DNA from: CAZCDS01 sp964497585
Lineage (GTDB): Bacteria > Desulfobacterota > Desulfomonilia > Desulfomonilales > Desulfomonilaceae
Direction: 5' to 3'
Assembly: GCA_964497585.1 (NCBI GenBank)
Contig: CAZCDS010000027.1
Coordinates: 18,087-82,086 of the forward strand
DNA length: 64,000 nucleotides
Shown here: piece after piece, positions 1-9,324 of the stretch
Numbering within the stretch: the stretch's first letter is position 1
Layout of the letters: every line of letters begins with the position of its first letter
Position numbers and translations under genes: made by a program
The notes under the pieces: model-generated
Seen by the model: the letters and a program-made list of their open reading frames with translations, nothing else
Databases searched by the model: none
What the model was told of the DNA's origin: nothing

Positions 1-291
1 CCATATACCTCCCTTGCAAAAAACGTGTAGAAGGTGTTCCGGAAGCGACCAAACGCGGCTTACCGGAAATCCTATAGCAGATTTTTCCCAAAAATGGAGG
101 CGTCTTGTGACGGGGGGCCGAGGGACAGAGGAAGATTCGGGGAGCCCTCGTCGGAACCGTCCGCATCTCTTTAGGCCCACTTTCGCAGAAAAGGCCTTCA
201 AGCCAATAATATCAGCATGGTACGGAGGTATTTTGGCACTAGGGGCCTTTCTTCAGGGACTTTTCCGCGTTTTTCGGCATCGGATGATCTG
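1..291. other. Intergenic, no gene seen at the window edge
   Basis: I see no convincing coding frame here. One short plus-strand open frame has no ribosome binding site and no family resemblance. The stretch lies downstream of the decayed transposase at 292-720. The bases from 721 to 1019 on the other side of that remnant are equally empty. Confidence 0.4.
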
Positions 292-720
292 CTAGAGTAC
301 ACGGAGCAGTTCAGAGAGTTTCTTGTGGTGAGGCTCAGGTGTTGAAGCTTTGCGTATTCTGAGCACTCTTTCATTGGCTGCGGGTACCAGGGTGGGCCAA
401 GCCTCGTGGTTCCTGGGCTGTTCGCGGATCGCGGCAGAAGAAATGTGCAGGCCTCTGTCCCGGAGCTTCTTTTCAATGCTCACCAAAAGATGATGGGTCA
501 GCAGACAAAGGAAAATGTGTGTCTCCGCCCGTCGTTCCACGTGATGGCAGATCGGCCTTTTAGCCAAGGGGCTTTTCACGGTGCAGAAGGCTTCTTCGGC
601 CCGGGTGAGCAACGTATCTATCCTCCATGCCTCCTCGGCCGAGAGGTCGGTGCGATCTCTTTTGAGCACGGAGGAACCGTCAAGCTTCTCCGCAGCGTTG
701 CCCCTGTGGGTATTCAGTTC
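292..720 (-). pseudogene. IS1634-type (IS4-like DDE) transposase remnant, C-terminal part only
   Basis: The minus-strand frame resembles the last third of an IS1634-family transposase. It has a DGSSVL..DRTDLSAEEAWR block, a VE/AEEAF..VKSPL..RP segment that would carry the last acidic catalytic residue, an ETHIFLCLLTHHLL helix, and a closing RIRK.STPEP segment. The N-terminal two thirds, including the first catalytic aspartates, are missing. The frame also stops a little before the usual C-terminus. No terminal inverted repeats are visible around it. I read it as a dead insertion-sequence fragment. The open frame runs upstream to 849, but nothing beyond 720 looks like transposase. Confidence 0.6.
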
Positions 721-1019
721 ATGGGAAAAGCTCTTCGTTTGCCGTGACCCCTGGGAGGCGCGCACACTCAACGAGCTGGCAGCTAAGGTAGCTCCTGCCC
801 TTGTACGCCCCTTTTTTGTCACGAATAGACATGCCATGTCATATGACATGGTACTACTGCTGTCTCAGCATGAAGATTGGCTGATTTGGCACGACGTTCC
901 ACCCGCCGAGACACACCGCTTGATTTCACATTACTTTCTCTGCGCCAATGTCATCAAAAAACACCGAAAACATTGCCTGGCAAGCTTCTTGCTCGCGCAA
1001 GTTGGGTCGGTACCGGTTC

Positions 1020-4000
1020 CTACCAACGGACGGGGATTCTCGCGACTGAACCGTCTCTTCTTTGATAGAGGAGGAAATTGTTGTCCCGACCGAAGTAGTA
1101 CAGATCCCGCGTGATCTCGACGTCGTCACGACAATACTTCTCGATGAGATCCATCCTTCCCTCACGAAACCATGTGACCGCGTCGATCCCGTCCCCGGAT
1201 TTCTCCTTCCCGAGAGTGAACTTCCCCAAATGATCCAACTTGAGCCGAAATCCGAGCACCTTTGAGACATGGGCGAGGATGTCAAGATTGGGGAGTTTTC
1301 TGAGGTTTTCCGCAGAGTAGGCTCTCAACACCTCGTAATCGAAGCGCATCTGATTGAACCCGACCACCAGGTCGGCCGATTTGATCAGGCTCACGAGTTC
1401 GAGGACATTCTCCTCCGTGAAGGTGAGGAAACCATCTTCTTCAGTGAACGCCACTGCCAGAGACAATCCCATGCGCCGAATATTGCTCCATCCCCCCACC
1501 TCCTGGGCGAGTCTCTGAGTCTCCAGGTCGAAAACCACAATTCTCCGTCGGTCGGGATTCGGGTCCGGTCGCTTTGCGATCGTCTTCGATACGGATCTCC
1601 GGGGCGATCCACCGGCGGGACTGGAATTCTCGCTTCCGCGTCCGCCGAGCCCGCCTTGACCAGGCGTCTCAGCTAATTCCGAGGTGTGGGGTACAAGGGC
1701 GGGAATTGCCGACTGCGCGGCAAGATCGGGAAAAATAGGACGCTCGGTCCGCTTCCGGAAAGATCGTGACGTCGGCAAAGGCTGGGGTATCGCGTCCGAG
1801 CGGCTCTCCGTTCGGACGGCCGAAGGCTTCGTCAGCAAAGCTGCTGTCGCGGGATCGAGGAGGCACTCCAAGACTGCCAGGCATGCGGTTTTGTCCAAGG
1901 GCTTGTTGCCTGAGCCGCATTTGGGAGAGTGGATGCAGGACGGGCAGCCCTCCTCGCAGCCGCACGCCTCGACCAATGCGTGCGTCTTCTTGAGCAGGTC
2001 TTCAATGAGGCCGAAGATGTGGCGGCAGAGGCCTACACCACCGGGGTGGCCGTCGTAGATGAAAACCGCGGCCCGGCAAACTTGTTCGTGCTCCGGGGTA
2101 CTAATCCCTCCGATGTCATCCCTGTCGCATAGAGCAAAAAGAGGAAACATTGAGATGGCCGCGTGTTCCAGCGCGTGGATTCCACCCATGAAGTGGAGCC
2201 CGGCGGTTCTTGCGGCCTCTTTCACGCGATCGGGAATCTCGATCCAGATCCCGACCGTCTCGAAAAGGACTGGCGGCAGGTCGAGATCCACGGTTCCGAT
2301 GAGATCCTGACCTGAGGTTCTGCGCTTCTCGTATGCGATGATTCTCTGGGTAACCTTCAGCTTGCCCAGCCGAACGGTGAAGCCGGGAAATTCTCTCGTG
2401 TCCATGGGAACGCCGATGATTTCGGTGTCCTTTTCCGAGAGGGCTCTCGTGTAGTAGTTGACTCGAGCAGGTTTGACACGGACGTTTCGGCGATTTAGGT
2501 CGAGCTTTGTTACGAGATATTGTCGGGTTCGGTGAAGATAGACGGCCCCTTCGTGGCACTCCGTGAGAGCCCGCACCCCGGAAGAACTCCCAATGGATTT
2601 TTTCCCGTCTTCCAGAAAGATGGCGAAGGATTCCCCTATGCCTCTGAGATCCACTTCGCGATGGGGTCTGCGCTTATATGAATGCCACGAACCGGTTTCA
2701 TGATTCCGGTATAGTATTCCGGACTCCTCAAGCTCTTCCAGCACGGACTTCACCTCTTGTTTAAGCGCCCATTGCTCAGTGACAAGAATGGGAGTCTCGG
2801 CTGCCGCGCAGGGAATGTGTCGTTTCAAGACCTCTTCGTTGAACGGATCGAGTATCGCCTCTTCACAGGTACGACCGAAGAAATCCTGGGGATGCTTGAG
2901 AAAATATTGATCAAGAGCGTCGTGGCCGGCTATCAGAACGATCGCGCTTTGGCGGCCGGACCGACCGACTCGCCCACCCCGCTGCCACGTGTTGATGATG
3001 GTGCCGGGGTATCCGACGAGAATACACAGGTCCAATCCCCCGACATCTATACCCATTTCCAGCGCGGACGTAGATATGACCCCGTCCATTTCACCGGAGA
3101 AGAGCTTGGCTTCTATCTCTCGGCGTTCCTCCGGGAGGAATCCTGCACGGTACGAGCTGATCCGGCCTTGCAGGTGGCTCGCTTCCTGAAGCACCCATGT
3201 CGTAATGAGTTCGGTAATCTTCCGAGCCCGTGTGAAGACGATTGTCTTCAGCCCTGCCTCAAGCCCTTCCACGAAAAGCCGTGACGCCACGGTGTACGGG
3301 CTCAGCTCCGGCCTCAGAAAGAAGAAATGCCTTTTGGACATGGGCGCGCCAGACCGGTCCACTACCGACACGTCTTCTCCCAAGAGACTGGAAACGAACT
3401 TCCCGGGATTGGCAACCGTCGCGGAGGACGCGAAGAACTGAGGCTTCGAACCATAAAGTTCGCAGACCCTGCGAATTCTCAGCAAAACCTGTGAGATATG
3501 GCTGCCGAAGATTCCCTTGTACGTGTGCACCTCGTCGAGCACCACATAACGGAGGTTGGCAAAGAAATCCTTCCACGAATCGTGGTACGCCAGAAGCCCC
3601 AGATGGAGCATGTCAGGATTCGTTATGAGTACTCGGGGGGGCGATTTGCGTATCTTGCGCCGCTCAGATTCGGGGGTGTCACCATCGTACACCGCTGCAG
3701 TAATGCCCGCTTTCGCGGCCAGGGCCAGGAACGCGTCTCGTTGATCTCTCTCCAATGCCTTCAGGGGGAAAAGGAAGAGGCCATGCGACCTGTTGTCCCT
3801 GATCAGGCGATCGAGAACCGGAGCCTGATAGGCCAGCGTCTTTCCACTGGCAGTACTCGTCGACAGGACGACGTTCTTTCCGTCGAGGCAGAGTCTGATG
3901 GCCTCTGCCTGATGCGAGTAGACCGATTCGATACCCGATTTACGAATGAGACTGACCACTCGCGGATCAAGGGCCTGGGGAATCGGTTCGAGCCGTGGCT

Positions 4001-4085
4001 TTTGCTCGTCGATCTCCTCGTGGTGGACCGCAGTCCACTCGTGACGACCGGGATCAGCGAGCTTTTCGATGAACGAGTTCAGCAT
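1020..4085 (-). CDS. DEAD/DEAH helicase (MrfA/YprA type) fused to a DEDD 3'-5' exonuclease (MrfB/YprB type)
   Basis: This 1021-residue protein begins as an MrfA-like superfamily 2 helicase. It has a Q-like HQ at 59, Walker A STSTASGKT at 75-83, DEVH at 184-187, SAT at 221-223 and motif VI QRGGRVGRSG at 368-377. A DUF1998-type region follows, with cysteines 708, 710, 714, 717 and 723 in a C-x-C-x3-CPxC-x5-C array that probably binds metal. After a proline- and serine-rich linker (about 745-845), residues 846-1021 form an RNase H-like exonuclease with FDLET (D853, E855), FDY (D916) and YCRDD (Y984, D988). In Bacillus subtilis MrfA and MrfB are separate proteins that repair mitomycin C damage. 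Here both activities sit on one chain, so a DNA-lesion-processing role is the natural inference. The start is the first ATG of the frame and no strong ribosome binding site precedes it. Confidence 0.9.
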   Translation of the reverse strand: MLNSFIEKLADPGRHEWTAVHHEEIDEQKPRLEPIPQALDPRVVSLIRKSGIESVYSHQAEAIRLCLDGKNVVLSTSTASGKTLAYQAPVLDRLIRDNRSHGLFLFPLKALERDQRDAFLALAAKAGITAAVYDGDTPESERRKIRKSPPRVLITNPDMLHLGLLAYHDSWKDFFANLRYVVLDEVHTYKGIFGSHISQVLLRIRRVCELYGSKPQFFASSATVANPGKFVSSLLGEDVSVVDRSGAPMSKRHFFFLRPELSPYTVASRLFVEGLEAGLKTIVFTRARKITELITTWVLQEASHLQGRISSYRAGFLPEERREIEAKLFSGEMDGVISTSALEMGIDVGGLDLCILVGYPGTIINTWQRGGRVGRSGRQSAIVLIAGHDALDQYFLKHPQDFFGRTCEEAILDPFNEEVLKRHIPCAAAETPILVTEQWALKQEVKSVLEELEESGILYRNHETGSWHSYKRRPHREVDLRGIGESFAIFLEDGKKSIGSSSGVRALTECHEGAVYLHRTRQYLVTKLDLNRRNVRVKPARVNYYTRALSEKDTEIIGVPMDTREFPGFTVRLGKLKVTQRIIAYEKRRTSGQDLIGTVDLDLPPVLFETVGIWIEIPDRVKEAARTAGLHFMGGIHALEHAAISMFPLFALCDRDDIGGISTPEHEQVCRAAVFIYDGHPGGVGLCRHIFGLIEDLLKKTHALVEACGCEEGCPSCIHSPKCGSGNKPLDKTACLAVLECLLDPATAALLTKPSAVRTESRSDAIPQPLPTSRSFRKRTERPIFPDLAAQSAIPALVPHTSELAETPGQGGLGGRGSENSSPAGGSPRRSVSKTIAKRPDPNPDRRRIVVFDLETQRLAQEVGGWSNIRRMGLSLAVAFTEEDGFLTFTEENVLELVSLIKSADLVVGFNQMRFDYEVLRAYSAENLRKLPNLDILAHVSKVLGFRLKLDHLGKFTLGKEKSGDGIDAVTWFREGRMDLIEKYCRDDVEITRDLYYFGRDNNFLLYQRRDGSVARIPVRW

Positions 4086-4484
4086 TACAGTTGTATGTTT
4101 GTATTATCGGGATGTTATAAGACTCCTCGGCTGCGACCGGTCTGATAATAGCGTTGGCCGCGCGGAGGTGTCAACAAGGTCAAGATTTTGACTCAGATCC
4201 GACGCCTCTCACACCCTTCCTCCGTTGGCATTTCCCCTCGATGCCGTATCCCCCGGCGGAATACCCGAACGAGATCTTTCTTCGTTGGAAGTTCCGAAAA
4301 AATCGTGAGACAATCCATCAGCCTATACGAACCGGACCAACCTCTCTCGGCGGGAGAGAGAGGCGATGCTGGGCGGGCCTTCCTGCGTACTTCTCTTGCT
4401 TCCCGTCCCTGCGGTACGGGGAAGGTTCGTTGCGGATGGGGGTCCTTGCCGGCAATTCCCGATCTCTGAGGAGTACTGCAACCC
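4086..4484. other. Divergent intergenic region
   Basis: About 400 bases separate the start of the helicase-exonuclease gene (minus) from the start of the DUF192 gene (plus), so promoters for both should lie here. The run TTGTATTATCGG near the helicase start is AT-rich enough to hold a promoter element. I could not pick a convincing -35/-10 pair, and I see no coding region. Confidence 0.4.
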
Positions 4485-4997
4485 ATGCCAATGACCAGCT
4501 TCTTCCCAGTGCGAGCCTTCGGACTGACGACGCTCATCGTCGGCTTTATCCTTGCTGGATTGCTTTGCATGGCTCAGTCAAAGGGCGCTGAGCAGTCGGT
4601 CGGGAGGGCTGATCAGAACCGATGGATGGCGCCGATTACCCTGGGAAAGAAAACGATCCGCGCGGTCGTGGCCAACACAGACCCCCTCAGGATCAAGGGG
4701 CTTCTCGGATGGGAACGAATCGACGATACCACGGGTATGCTGCTCGATTTCGAAAAGGAGGGACAGTACGCCATCCACATGCAAGGGATGAAATTTCCCA
4801 TAGACGCCGTTTGGATTGACAGGAACAGTGTGATCCGCATGATCTACGCGAAAATCAAACCGAATTCGGGGAGGGTGTACCCGTCCGTGTTCCCGGCACG
4901 GTACTGCCTCGAGCTCAATGCCGGATTCTGCGGCCGCTATGAAGTGAAAACCGGCCAGCGCGTGCTGTTCGGAGCCCGAGAAAGAGTGCCCCGTTGA
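4485..4997 (+). CDS. Exported DUF192 family protein
   Basis: The 170-residue product starts with a hydrophobic export segment (about residues 12-32, ending near QSKGAEQ). One DUF192 domain follows. The family pattern is clear: R.KGLLGWE, then TGMLLDF, QGMKFPID, WID...IRMIYAKIKP, YPSVFPARYCLEL and a glycine before the last strand. DUF192 proteins are small beta-barrel-like proteins of unknown function, often exported. The chosen ATG has GAGGAG 11 bases upstream; another ATG two codons later is possible. The gene stands alone, with about 250 bases to the next gene on the opposite strand. Confidence 0.8.
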   Translation: MPMTSFFPVRAFGLTTLIVGFILAGLLCMAQSKGAEQSVGRADQNRWMAPITLGKKTIRAVVANTDPLRIKGLLGWERIDDTTGMLLDFEKEGQYAIHMQGMKFPIDAVWIDRNSVIRMIYAKIKPNSGRVYPSVFPARYCLELNAGFCGRYEVKTGQRVLFGARERVPR

Positions 4998-5244
4998 CCT
5001 GAAAGAAGCCGACTACTGCCGACGCTCGGAATCACATCTCGACGCCCCAACGAATCGTCATAATCCCGCCGTGTCGGGAGTTCACGCCCAAGGGCACGGC
5101 GTCCCATGTCCTTTTGATTCCCGCGTGTTACCGTCCGTCCATTTACCGAACGAAAGTCGCCGTAGCGTGATTGGAGAATTGCGCGACGTTTGGATACGGC
5201 CTTGACCTCACGCCCGAATTCACGTGGGAAAATCACTGAGGGAG

Positions 5245-5874
5245 CTAGAAATCTCTCGCCATTTCGCGAGCTTCCAAAATCAACTCATCTCTTTTCCGCT
5301 TTGCCACGCCAGGCCCTTTTGCAAGGGTCGGTTCCACGACAAGGAAGCGAATATCGGTGAAACCTATGAACGCGAGAATCAGTTCCACGTATTTGGTCTG
5401 AAAATCATAGGCTTCGAAATCAGTCCCGGCCGGATATTCGCCACCGCGAGCGTAGCTGACGAAGATCGGTTTGCCCGTTACAAGGCCGACGTACCCCTGA
5501 TCTGATACGTTGAAGGTGTACGTCGGTTGAACGAGTATGTCGATATAGTGCTTAAGCTTGTACGGGATGTTGAAATTCCACATGGGAGTCGCCAGCACGT
5601 ACTTGTCTGCGGAAGTGAACTGCTCGATGATCGCCTCGACCTGTTTCCATGCCTCCAACTGCTCTTGCGTGTGTTCCTGGCCGTGCATAATCACGTACTT
5701 GGCGTCGATGACCAGTCCGTCGAAGGCTGGAAGCTCCGTGTTGAACAAATCAAGGGTGACGATCTCGTCATCAGGATGGGATGCCCTGTACGAATCGACA
5801 AAAGCCTCAGCGACCGCCAATGAATATGAGCGAGCCGTTCGGGGGGAGGCTTTGATGTAAAGAAGTCTTGCCAT
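5245..5874 (-). CDS. azoR: FMN-dependent NADH-azoreductase (AzoR/AcpD family)
   Basis: The 209-residue flavodoxin-like protein has the usual AzoR length and features. MARLLYIKASPR is the first strand with the FMN phosphate-binding loop, TPMWNFNIPYKLKHYID is the core flavin-contacting motif, and SYARGGEY matches the family GG loop near the isoalloxazine. Enzymes of this family reduce azo compounds and quinones with NADH in two-electron steps, and so avoid semiquinone formation. That fits a cytoplasmic role in quinone or electrophile detoxification. The gene is monocistronic, with about 390 bases upstream. Confidence 0.88.
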   Translation of the reverse strand: MARLLYIKASPRTARSYSLAVAEAFVDSYRASHPDDEIVTLDLFNTELPAFDGLVIDAKYVIMHGQEHTQEQLEAWKQVEAIIEQFTSADKYVLATPMWNFNIPYKLKHYIDILVQPTYTFNVSDQGYVGLVTGKPIFVSYARGGEYPAGTDFEAYDFQTKYVELILAFIGFTDIRFLVVEPTLAKGPGVAKRKRDELILEAREMARDF

Positions 5875-6264
5875 GGCGTTAACCTCCGGCGTGCGCTGCG
5901 TCGTTTATTGTCTGAGCGATGAATCGATTGAAAGTCATCGCTACGCGGTTTTCATTATGCCCTGATTGAAATCACCATTGTGTTTGTACACTTAAGCATG
6001 TCAGATCACCTTGTCAAAGGGAGTGAACTTCGAAGGACACACAACGAAAAGATGAGCCAAGAGGTTACGGTGCGTTAGACCGGCAGCCGGTTCCACCGTC
6101 CCAGCCCACGAGCGTCGGAGCAGCGGTCAGCCTCTCCGGCCTATGCCAATGGGATTCCTTGGAGCGGGGCATGGGACATAAGTGCTAACCTGAACCGCCC
6201 TCGTTCCGGGACACAGATCTCCTTCCTCCCCCATCGGCAAGGGAGTAGGTGGATTTTCTCTCCT
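5875..6264. other. Intergenic, nothing recognised
   Basis: About 390 bases lie between azoR and the downstream end of the TIGR02757 gene, both on the minus strand. The azoR promoter should lie in the 5880-6000 part, which is locally AT-rich. I see no coding frame, no hairpin with a T-run and no operator palindrome. Confidence 0.35.
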
Positions 6265-7083
6265 TCACAACGTGTTGGCCGACGAGCGCGCGCGTCTGCA
6301 GAGTCTTATGAAAGCCTGTGGGTCGGTGTCATCGCGGATGCCGAGACGTGTCATGGCAAAATCGAAACGAACAGGGTCCTCGGGAGCCACCGATCTGAAC
6401 GCGTCAGTTATCTCAAGGGCTGCACGAAGGTTGGCCTGCTTAAGCGTCGTGAGACCGAGCTGAAGAGACATTCGATGCATGTGGGTGTCGAGGGGCACGA
6501 CCAACTTTGACGGTGGCACACAATCCCATCCCCCTGGATCGACCGCGTCCTTTCTGACCATCCACCGCAGAAACAGATTGTGGCGCTTGCACGCGCTGCC
6601 CGCGGCAGGCGAGGGGAGCAGACTCCGCGGCTTGTCCTCGAAGACCGATGAAAGCTCCGCAACAAACGCGGTGAGGGCAGGAATAACCGTCTCGTGCTCA
6701 TTGCTCATTGCAGAGGAAAAACAGGATTGAAGGGATCCGTGACGTTTGATGGTCCGCTTCACGCCGTAGAGCATCATGGCCAGCTCATGCCCGGTGGTGA
6801 AGCGGTGCTTGAAGTCTGCGAAGGTCCGGGTGAGTGTCCCATGAGACGCGGCCATGAGGAAGCGATAAGGTGATGGGAGCCTTTCCAAGACGCGCGCTAT
6901 GCTCCTGAGTATCTGGGTCACGTTCCCGTAGGCGAGGGACGAGGCGACCAGGCCGACGATTTCCCTGTCTCGTATCTCCCTGAATCGATAGAGGAATTCC
7001 AGAGGGTCCGGGTGGACGAACTCTCGCCGGTTCAGAGCAGAATAGAGGGATCGCAGATGTTCTCCATAGATTCCTGCGGCCAT
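6265..7083 (-). CDS. TIGR02757 family protein (DUF2400)
   Basis: The 272-residue product matches the TIGR02757/DUF2400 family. It has DPLEFLYRFREIRDREIVGLVASSLAYGNV near the N-terminus, KR.NLFLRWMVRKD..D.GGW in the middle, and PLDTHMHRMSLQLGLT followed by PVRFDFAMTRLGI at the end. The pattern resembles a helix-hairpin-helix glycosylase fold, but the family has no settled function. The ATG at 7083 is chosen because the upstream TTG at 7107 lacks a ribosome binding site. The gene follows the Crp/Fnr regulator by 33 bases on the same strand and is probably co-transcribed with it. Confidence 0.8.
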   Translation of the reverse strand: MAAGIYGEHLRSLYSALNRREFVHPDPLEFLYRFREIRDREIVGLVASSLAYGNVTQILRSIARVLERLPSPYRFLMAASHGTLTRTFADFKHRFTTGHELAMMLYGVKRTIKRHGSLQSCFSSAMSNEHETVIPALTAFVAELSSVFEDKPRSLLPSPAAGSACKRHNLFLRWMVRKDAVDPGGWDCVPPSKLVVPLDTHMHRMSLQLGLTTLKQANLRAALEITDAFRSVAPEDPVRFDFAMTRLGIRDDTDPQAFIRLCRRARSSANTL

Positions 7084-7116
7084 TTCGTCACTATTCCTGA
7101 ACGGCAATCACAGCAA

Positions 7117-7821
7117 TCAGGGAAGCCGTCTGCTGCCGTCCGCCAATTCAAGTAGGCCTTGCCTATCGGTAATTTCTATTCTCTTGCCGTCAGATCTGAT
7201 CATTCCATGAGCGGTCATTTTGGAGAGTATCCGTGACAGAGTCTCCGGAATCGTGCCGAGCATGGCCGCGAGCTGATTCTTTGGAACGTCCAGTTTCAGG
7301 CGGTCCGTTCCATCGGCAAGATCACTGAGGTAGAGCAAGTGAGCCGCCAGGCGCCCGGAGACCTCCTTCAGAGAAAGGTCGTCAACCAGCTTGGTGAATT
7401 TGCGCAGACGTTTCGACAGTACAGCCAGCATCCCCAGGGCAAGCGTCGGGGTCCGTTGAATCAGGTCGGTGAATGCCTTCCTCGGGAAGAAGCAGACGAC
7501 GCTTTCTTCCAGCGCCACAGCGTGGGCCGGGAAGTTCCGGCCTTCGAACACCGGCACCTCGCCGAAGGGTTCTCCGGGCCCGAAGATGTGCAGGATTTGC
7601 TCCTTACCCTCCCGTGAGAGCTTGAAGATCTTCACCCGTCCCGAAAGAACGACATAAAACCCGTGTCCCGGCTCACCCTCGGAGAATATGGTCGCGCCCC
7701 TTTTGAACTTCTTCTCTAGAGCGATGGAGTCCAGGTCCCGCTGCTGGTCTTCGGGCAGACCCTCAAACATGGCGATGCCAGCTATACGATTCACGATGCT
7801 CACTCCGTCGGCTGTCGGCAC
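7117..7821 (-). CDS. Crp/Fnr family transcription regulator, HcpR-like
   Basis: The 234-residue protein has an N-terminal cyclic-nucleotide-type sensor barrel (about 15-130, with G.P.GEVPVFEG in the phosphate-cassette position). A dimerisation helix and a C-terminal winged helix follow. The recognition helix reads PETLSRIL: the E..SR triad that Fnr uses to read TTGA half-sites is intact. The N-terminal cysteine cluster of Fnr is absent, so any sensing must use another cofactor. HcpR proteins of anaerobes bind TTGAC-N4-GTCAA sites. Two such palindromes lie beside this gene, one in the divergent promoter region. I infer an HcpR-like regulator of the adjacent redox genes. The start is a GTG; a GTG at 7794 with GGAG eight bases upstream is an equally good alternative. 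Confidence 0.82.
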   Translation of the reverse strand: MPTADGVSIVNRIAGIAMFEGLPEDQQRDLDSIALEKKFKRGATIFSEGEPGHGFYVVLSGRVKIFKLSREGKEQILHIFGPGEPFGEVPVFEGRNFPAHAVALEESVVCFFPRKAFTDLIQRTPTLALGMLAVLSKRLRKFTKLVDDLSLKEVSGRLAAHLLYLSDLADGTDRLKLDVPKNQLAAMLGTIPETLSRILSKMTAHGMIRSDGKRIEITDRQGLLELADGSRRLP

Positions 7822-8013
7822 GAGTTCCGGGACGACATTCGCTCGACCTCCTTCCGGGCTTCCTTTCAGTTGCTGGCTGCGCCTCCATATACGATAATGT
7901 TTCCGGGTAACGCGGTTCCCGACAATTCAGTCGCGCCGTCGTGACATACTCCCTGGACACCGCGAAGGGACGATTCGCGAAGAATCTTCCGGTCGCTGAA
8001 AAAAACGTCACGA

Positions 8014-8029
8014 GTTGACTTAAGTCAAC
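8014..8029. promoter_or_regulatory. Perfect 16-bp operator palindrome, HcpR/Fnr type
   Basis: The sequence GTTGACTTAAGTCAAC is a perfect palindrome carrying the TTGAC-N4-GTCAA core known for HcpR regulators. It lies midway between the divergent regulator and siroheme-protein genes. A -10-like TAGTAT at 8053-8058 would put a plus-strand start near 8064 and the box centre near -42. That is the usual class II activation position for Fnr-family proteins. Confidence 0.75.
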
Positions 8030-8221
8030 GAACCTTCCACGAAAAATCATCATAGTATGGAATAGACGATTTCCGGAGGATCTCACCTGAATTGAACAGC
8101 AAAAGAAGTAAAACGTCAAGAAGCAAGGGCTTTCCCACATGGGGTGTCCTACCAATGGGCTCCGGTTTCTGACGATGTTCCCATGGTCGAGGACCAGCCG
8201 CCCGGCAGAGGAGTGCCACGG

Positions 8222-9031
8222 ATGAAATGGACCAGTGAAGCAGAGCAGGCCGTTTCCAGGGTTCCCTTCTTCGTAAGGAGACGGGTGAAGAAAAGGGTGG
8301 AAGAAGAGGCTGCACGCTGCGGCGCAGAGGTGGTAGGTCTGAGCCATGTCAAATCCTGCCAGCAGAGATACCTTACGTCCATGGAGAAGGAGGTCAAGGG
8401 TCATCAGGTGGAGACCTGTTTCGGTCCATCCGGTTGCCCGAATCGGGCCGTCATCGAGGACGAGCTTGCCGGAGAACTGGAGGAACTCCTCTCGCGGAGA
8501 AATCTCGGTGAATTCCTCGAAGAGCGCGTGGACGGTCCCTTGAAAATGCACCATGAGTTCAGGGTCTCTGTTTCCGATTGTCCCAACGCATGTTCCCGAC
8601 CGCAGATTTGTGATCTTGGCCTGATCGGCGCGGTCCGTCTCGGGGTTTCCAAAGAGCCATGCAGCCGATGTCTGGCCTGCATGCAGACGTGCCGGGAAGA
8701 GGCGATCAAGCTGGTAGAAGACGACGGTCCGGAGATCGACCTTCAACGGTGCGTCCTCTGCGGTCAGTGCGTGGACGCGTGTCCCACGGGAACGCTCTAC
8801 AGAGCTGAGGAAGGCTATCGGTTTCTCGTCGGTGGCAAGCTTGGACGGCATCCCCAACTGGCCGAGGAACTGGGGGCAATCTACTCCAAGGAACGGGTGC
8901 TGAAACTCGTTGAACGTTGCCTGGATCACCACATGGAGTACAACAGCAACGGGGAACGCTTTGGAGCTATCCTGAAAAGGACGGGAAATGCTTTTCTGTT
9001 CGAAGGGGAGTCGGAAACGCGTGAGGCGTGA
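8222..9031 (+). CDS. Siroheme sulfite/nitrite-reductase-like protein with PCP_red head and two [4Fe-4S] ferredoxin motifs
   Basis: The 269-residue protein combines three parts. Residues 1-35 (WTSEAEQAVSRVPFFVRRRV) match the PCP_red domain. Residues 60-140 carry the siroheme-[4Fe-4S] signature C66-x5-C72 and C120-x3-C124. Residues 147-157 and 177-187 are two complete CxxCxxCxxxC ferredoxin clusters. This resembles the small low-spin siroheme reductases (DsrA-like small proteins and the assimilatory-type P582 kind) with ferredoxin electron input. Reduction of sulfite, nitrite or a related N or S oxyanion is inferred. The ATG at 8222 has AGAGGAG eight bases upstream; an upstream in-frame start at 8144 would add 26 residues outside the family. 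An Fnr-type palindrome lies about 190 bases upstream. Confidence 0.82.
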   Translation: MKWTSEAEQAVSRVPFFVRRRVKKRVEEEAARCGAEVVGLSHVKSCQQRYLTSMEKEVKGHQVETCFGPSGCPNRAVIEDELAGELEELLSRRNLGEFLEERVDGPLKMHHEFRVSVSDCPNACSRPQICDLGLIGAVRLGVSKEPCSRCLACMQTCREEAIKLVEDDGPEIDLQRCVLCGQCVDACPTGTLYRAEEGYRFLVGGKLGRHPQLAEELGAIYSKERVLKLVERCLDHHMEYNSNGERFGAILKRTGNAFLFEGESETREA

Positions 9032-9094
9032 GTCCGCAGAGATTTGGGAGAGCGTACCGGCCGCCGCGCACAAAGTGAAAAAAAATTGCCTCCT

Positions 9095-9110
9095 CTTGAC
9101 TTGGGTCAAG
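9095..9110. promoter_or_regulatory. Second operator-like palindrome, HcpR/Fnr type
   Basis: CTTGACTTGGGTCAAG keeps both TTGAC and GTCAA half-sites with four central bases, like the site at 8014. A -10-like TACATT at 9131-9136 would place the start near 9143 and the box centre near -41. It lies between the siroheme-protein gene and the HD-domain gene. The second and third genes of the locus may therefore have their own activated promoter. Confidence 0.65.
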
Positions 9111-9324
9111 GCAGCAAGAGCGAAAATGAATACATTGAAGATAGAGGCGGGAACAAAATTCCCCGTTTCCTTGGCGGAGCGTCACGCCGGATAACGAAGT
9201 CAGGGCCATTGGACCTCAAAGCCATTCTGGTCCAAGCTTTCCCGGCGAGGCTCCAAGGGGCGGCCCTGCAGCGGCCTCTCCTCCCAGCCCAATCGACGGG
9301 AGGCCCCGGAAAGGTGAGAGCAAA

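Noticed and set aside
7763..9109. Long minus-strand open frame of 448 codons opposite the siroheme protein
   Set aside because: The plus strand carries clear PCP_red, siroheme and ferredoxin motifs. The minus frame has no family resemblance and is explained by GC-biased codon use.
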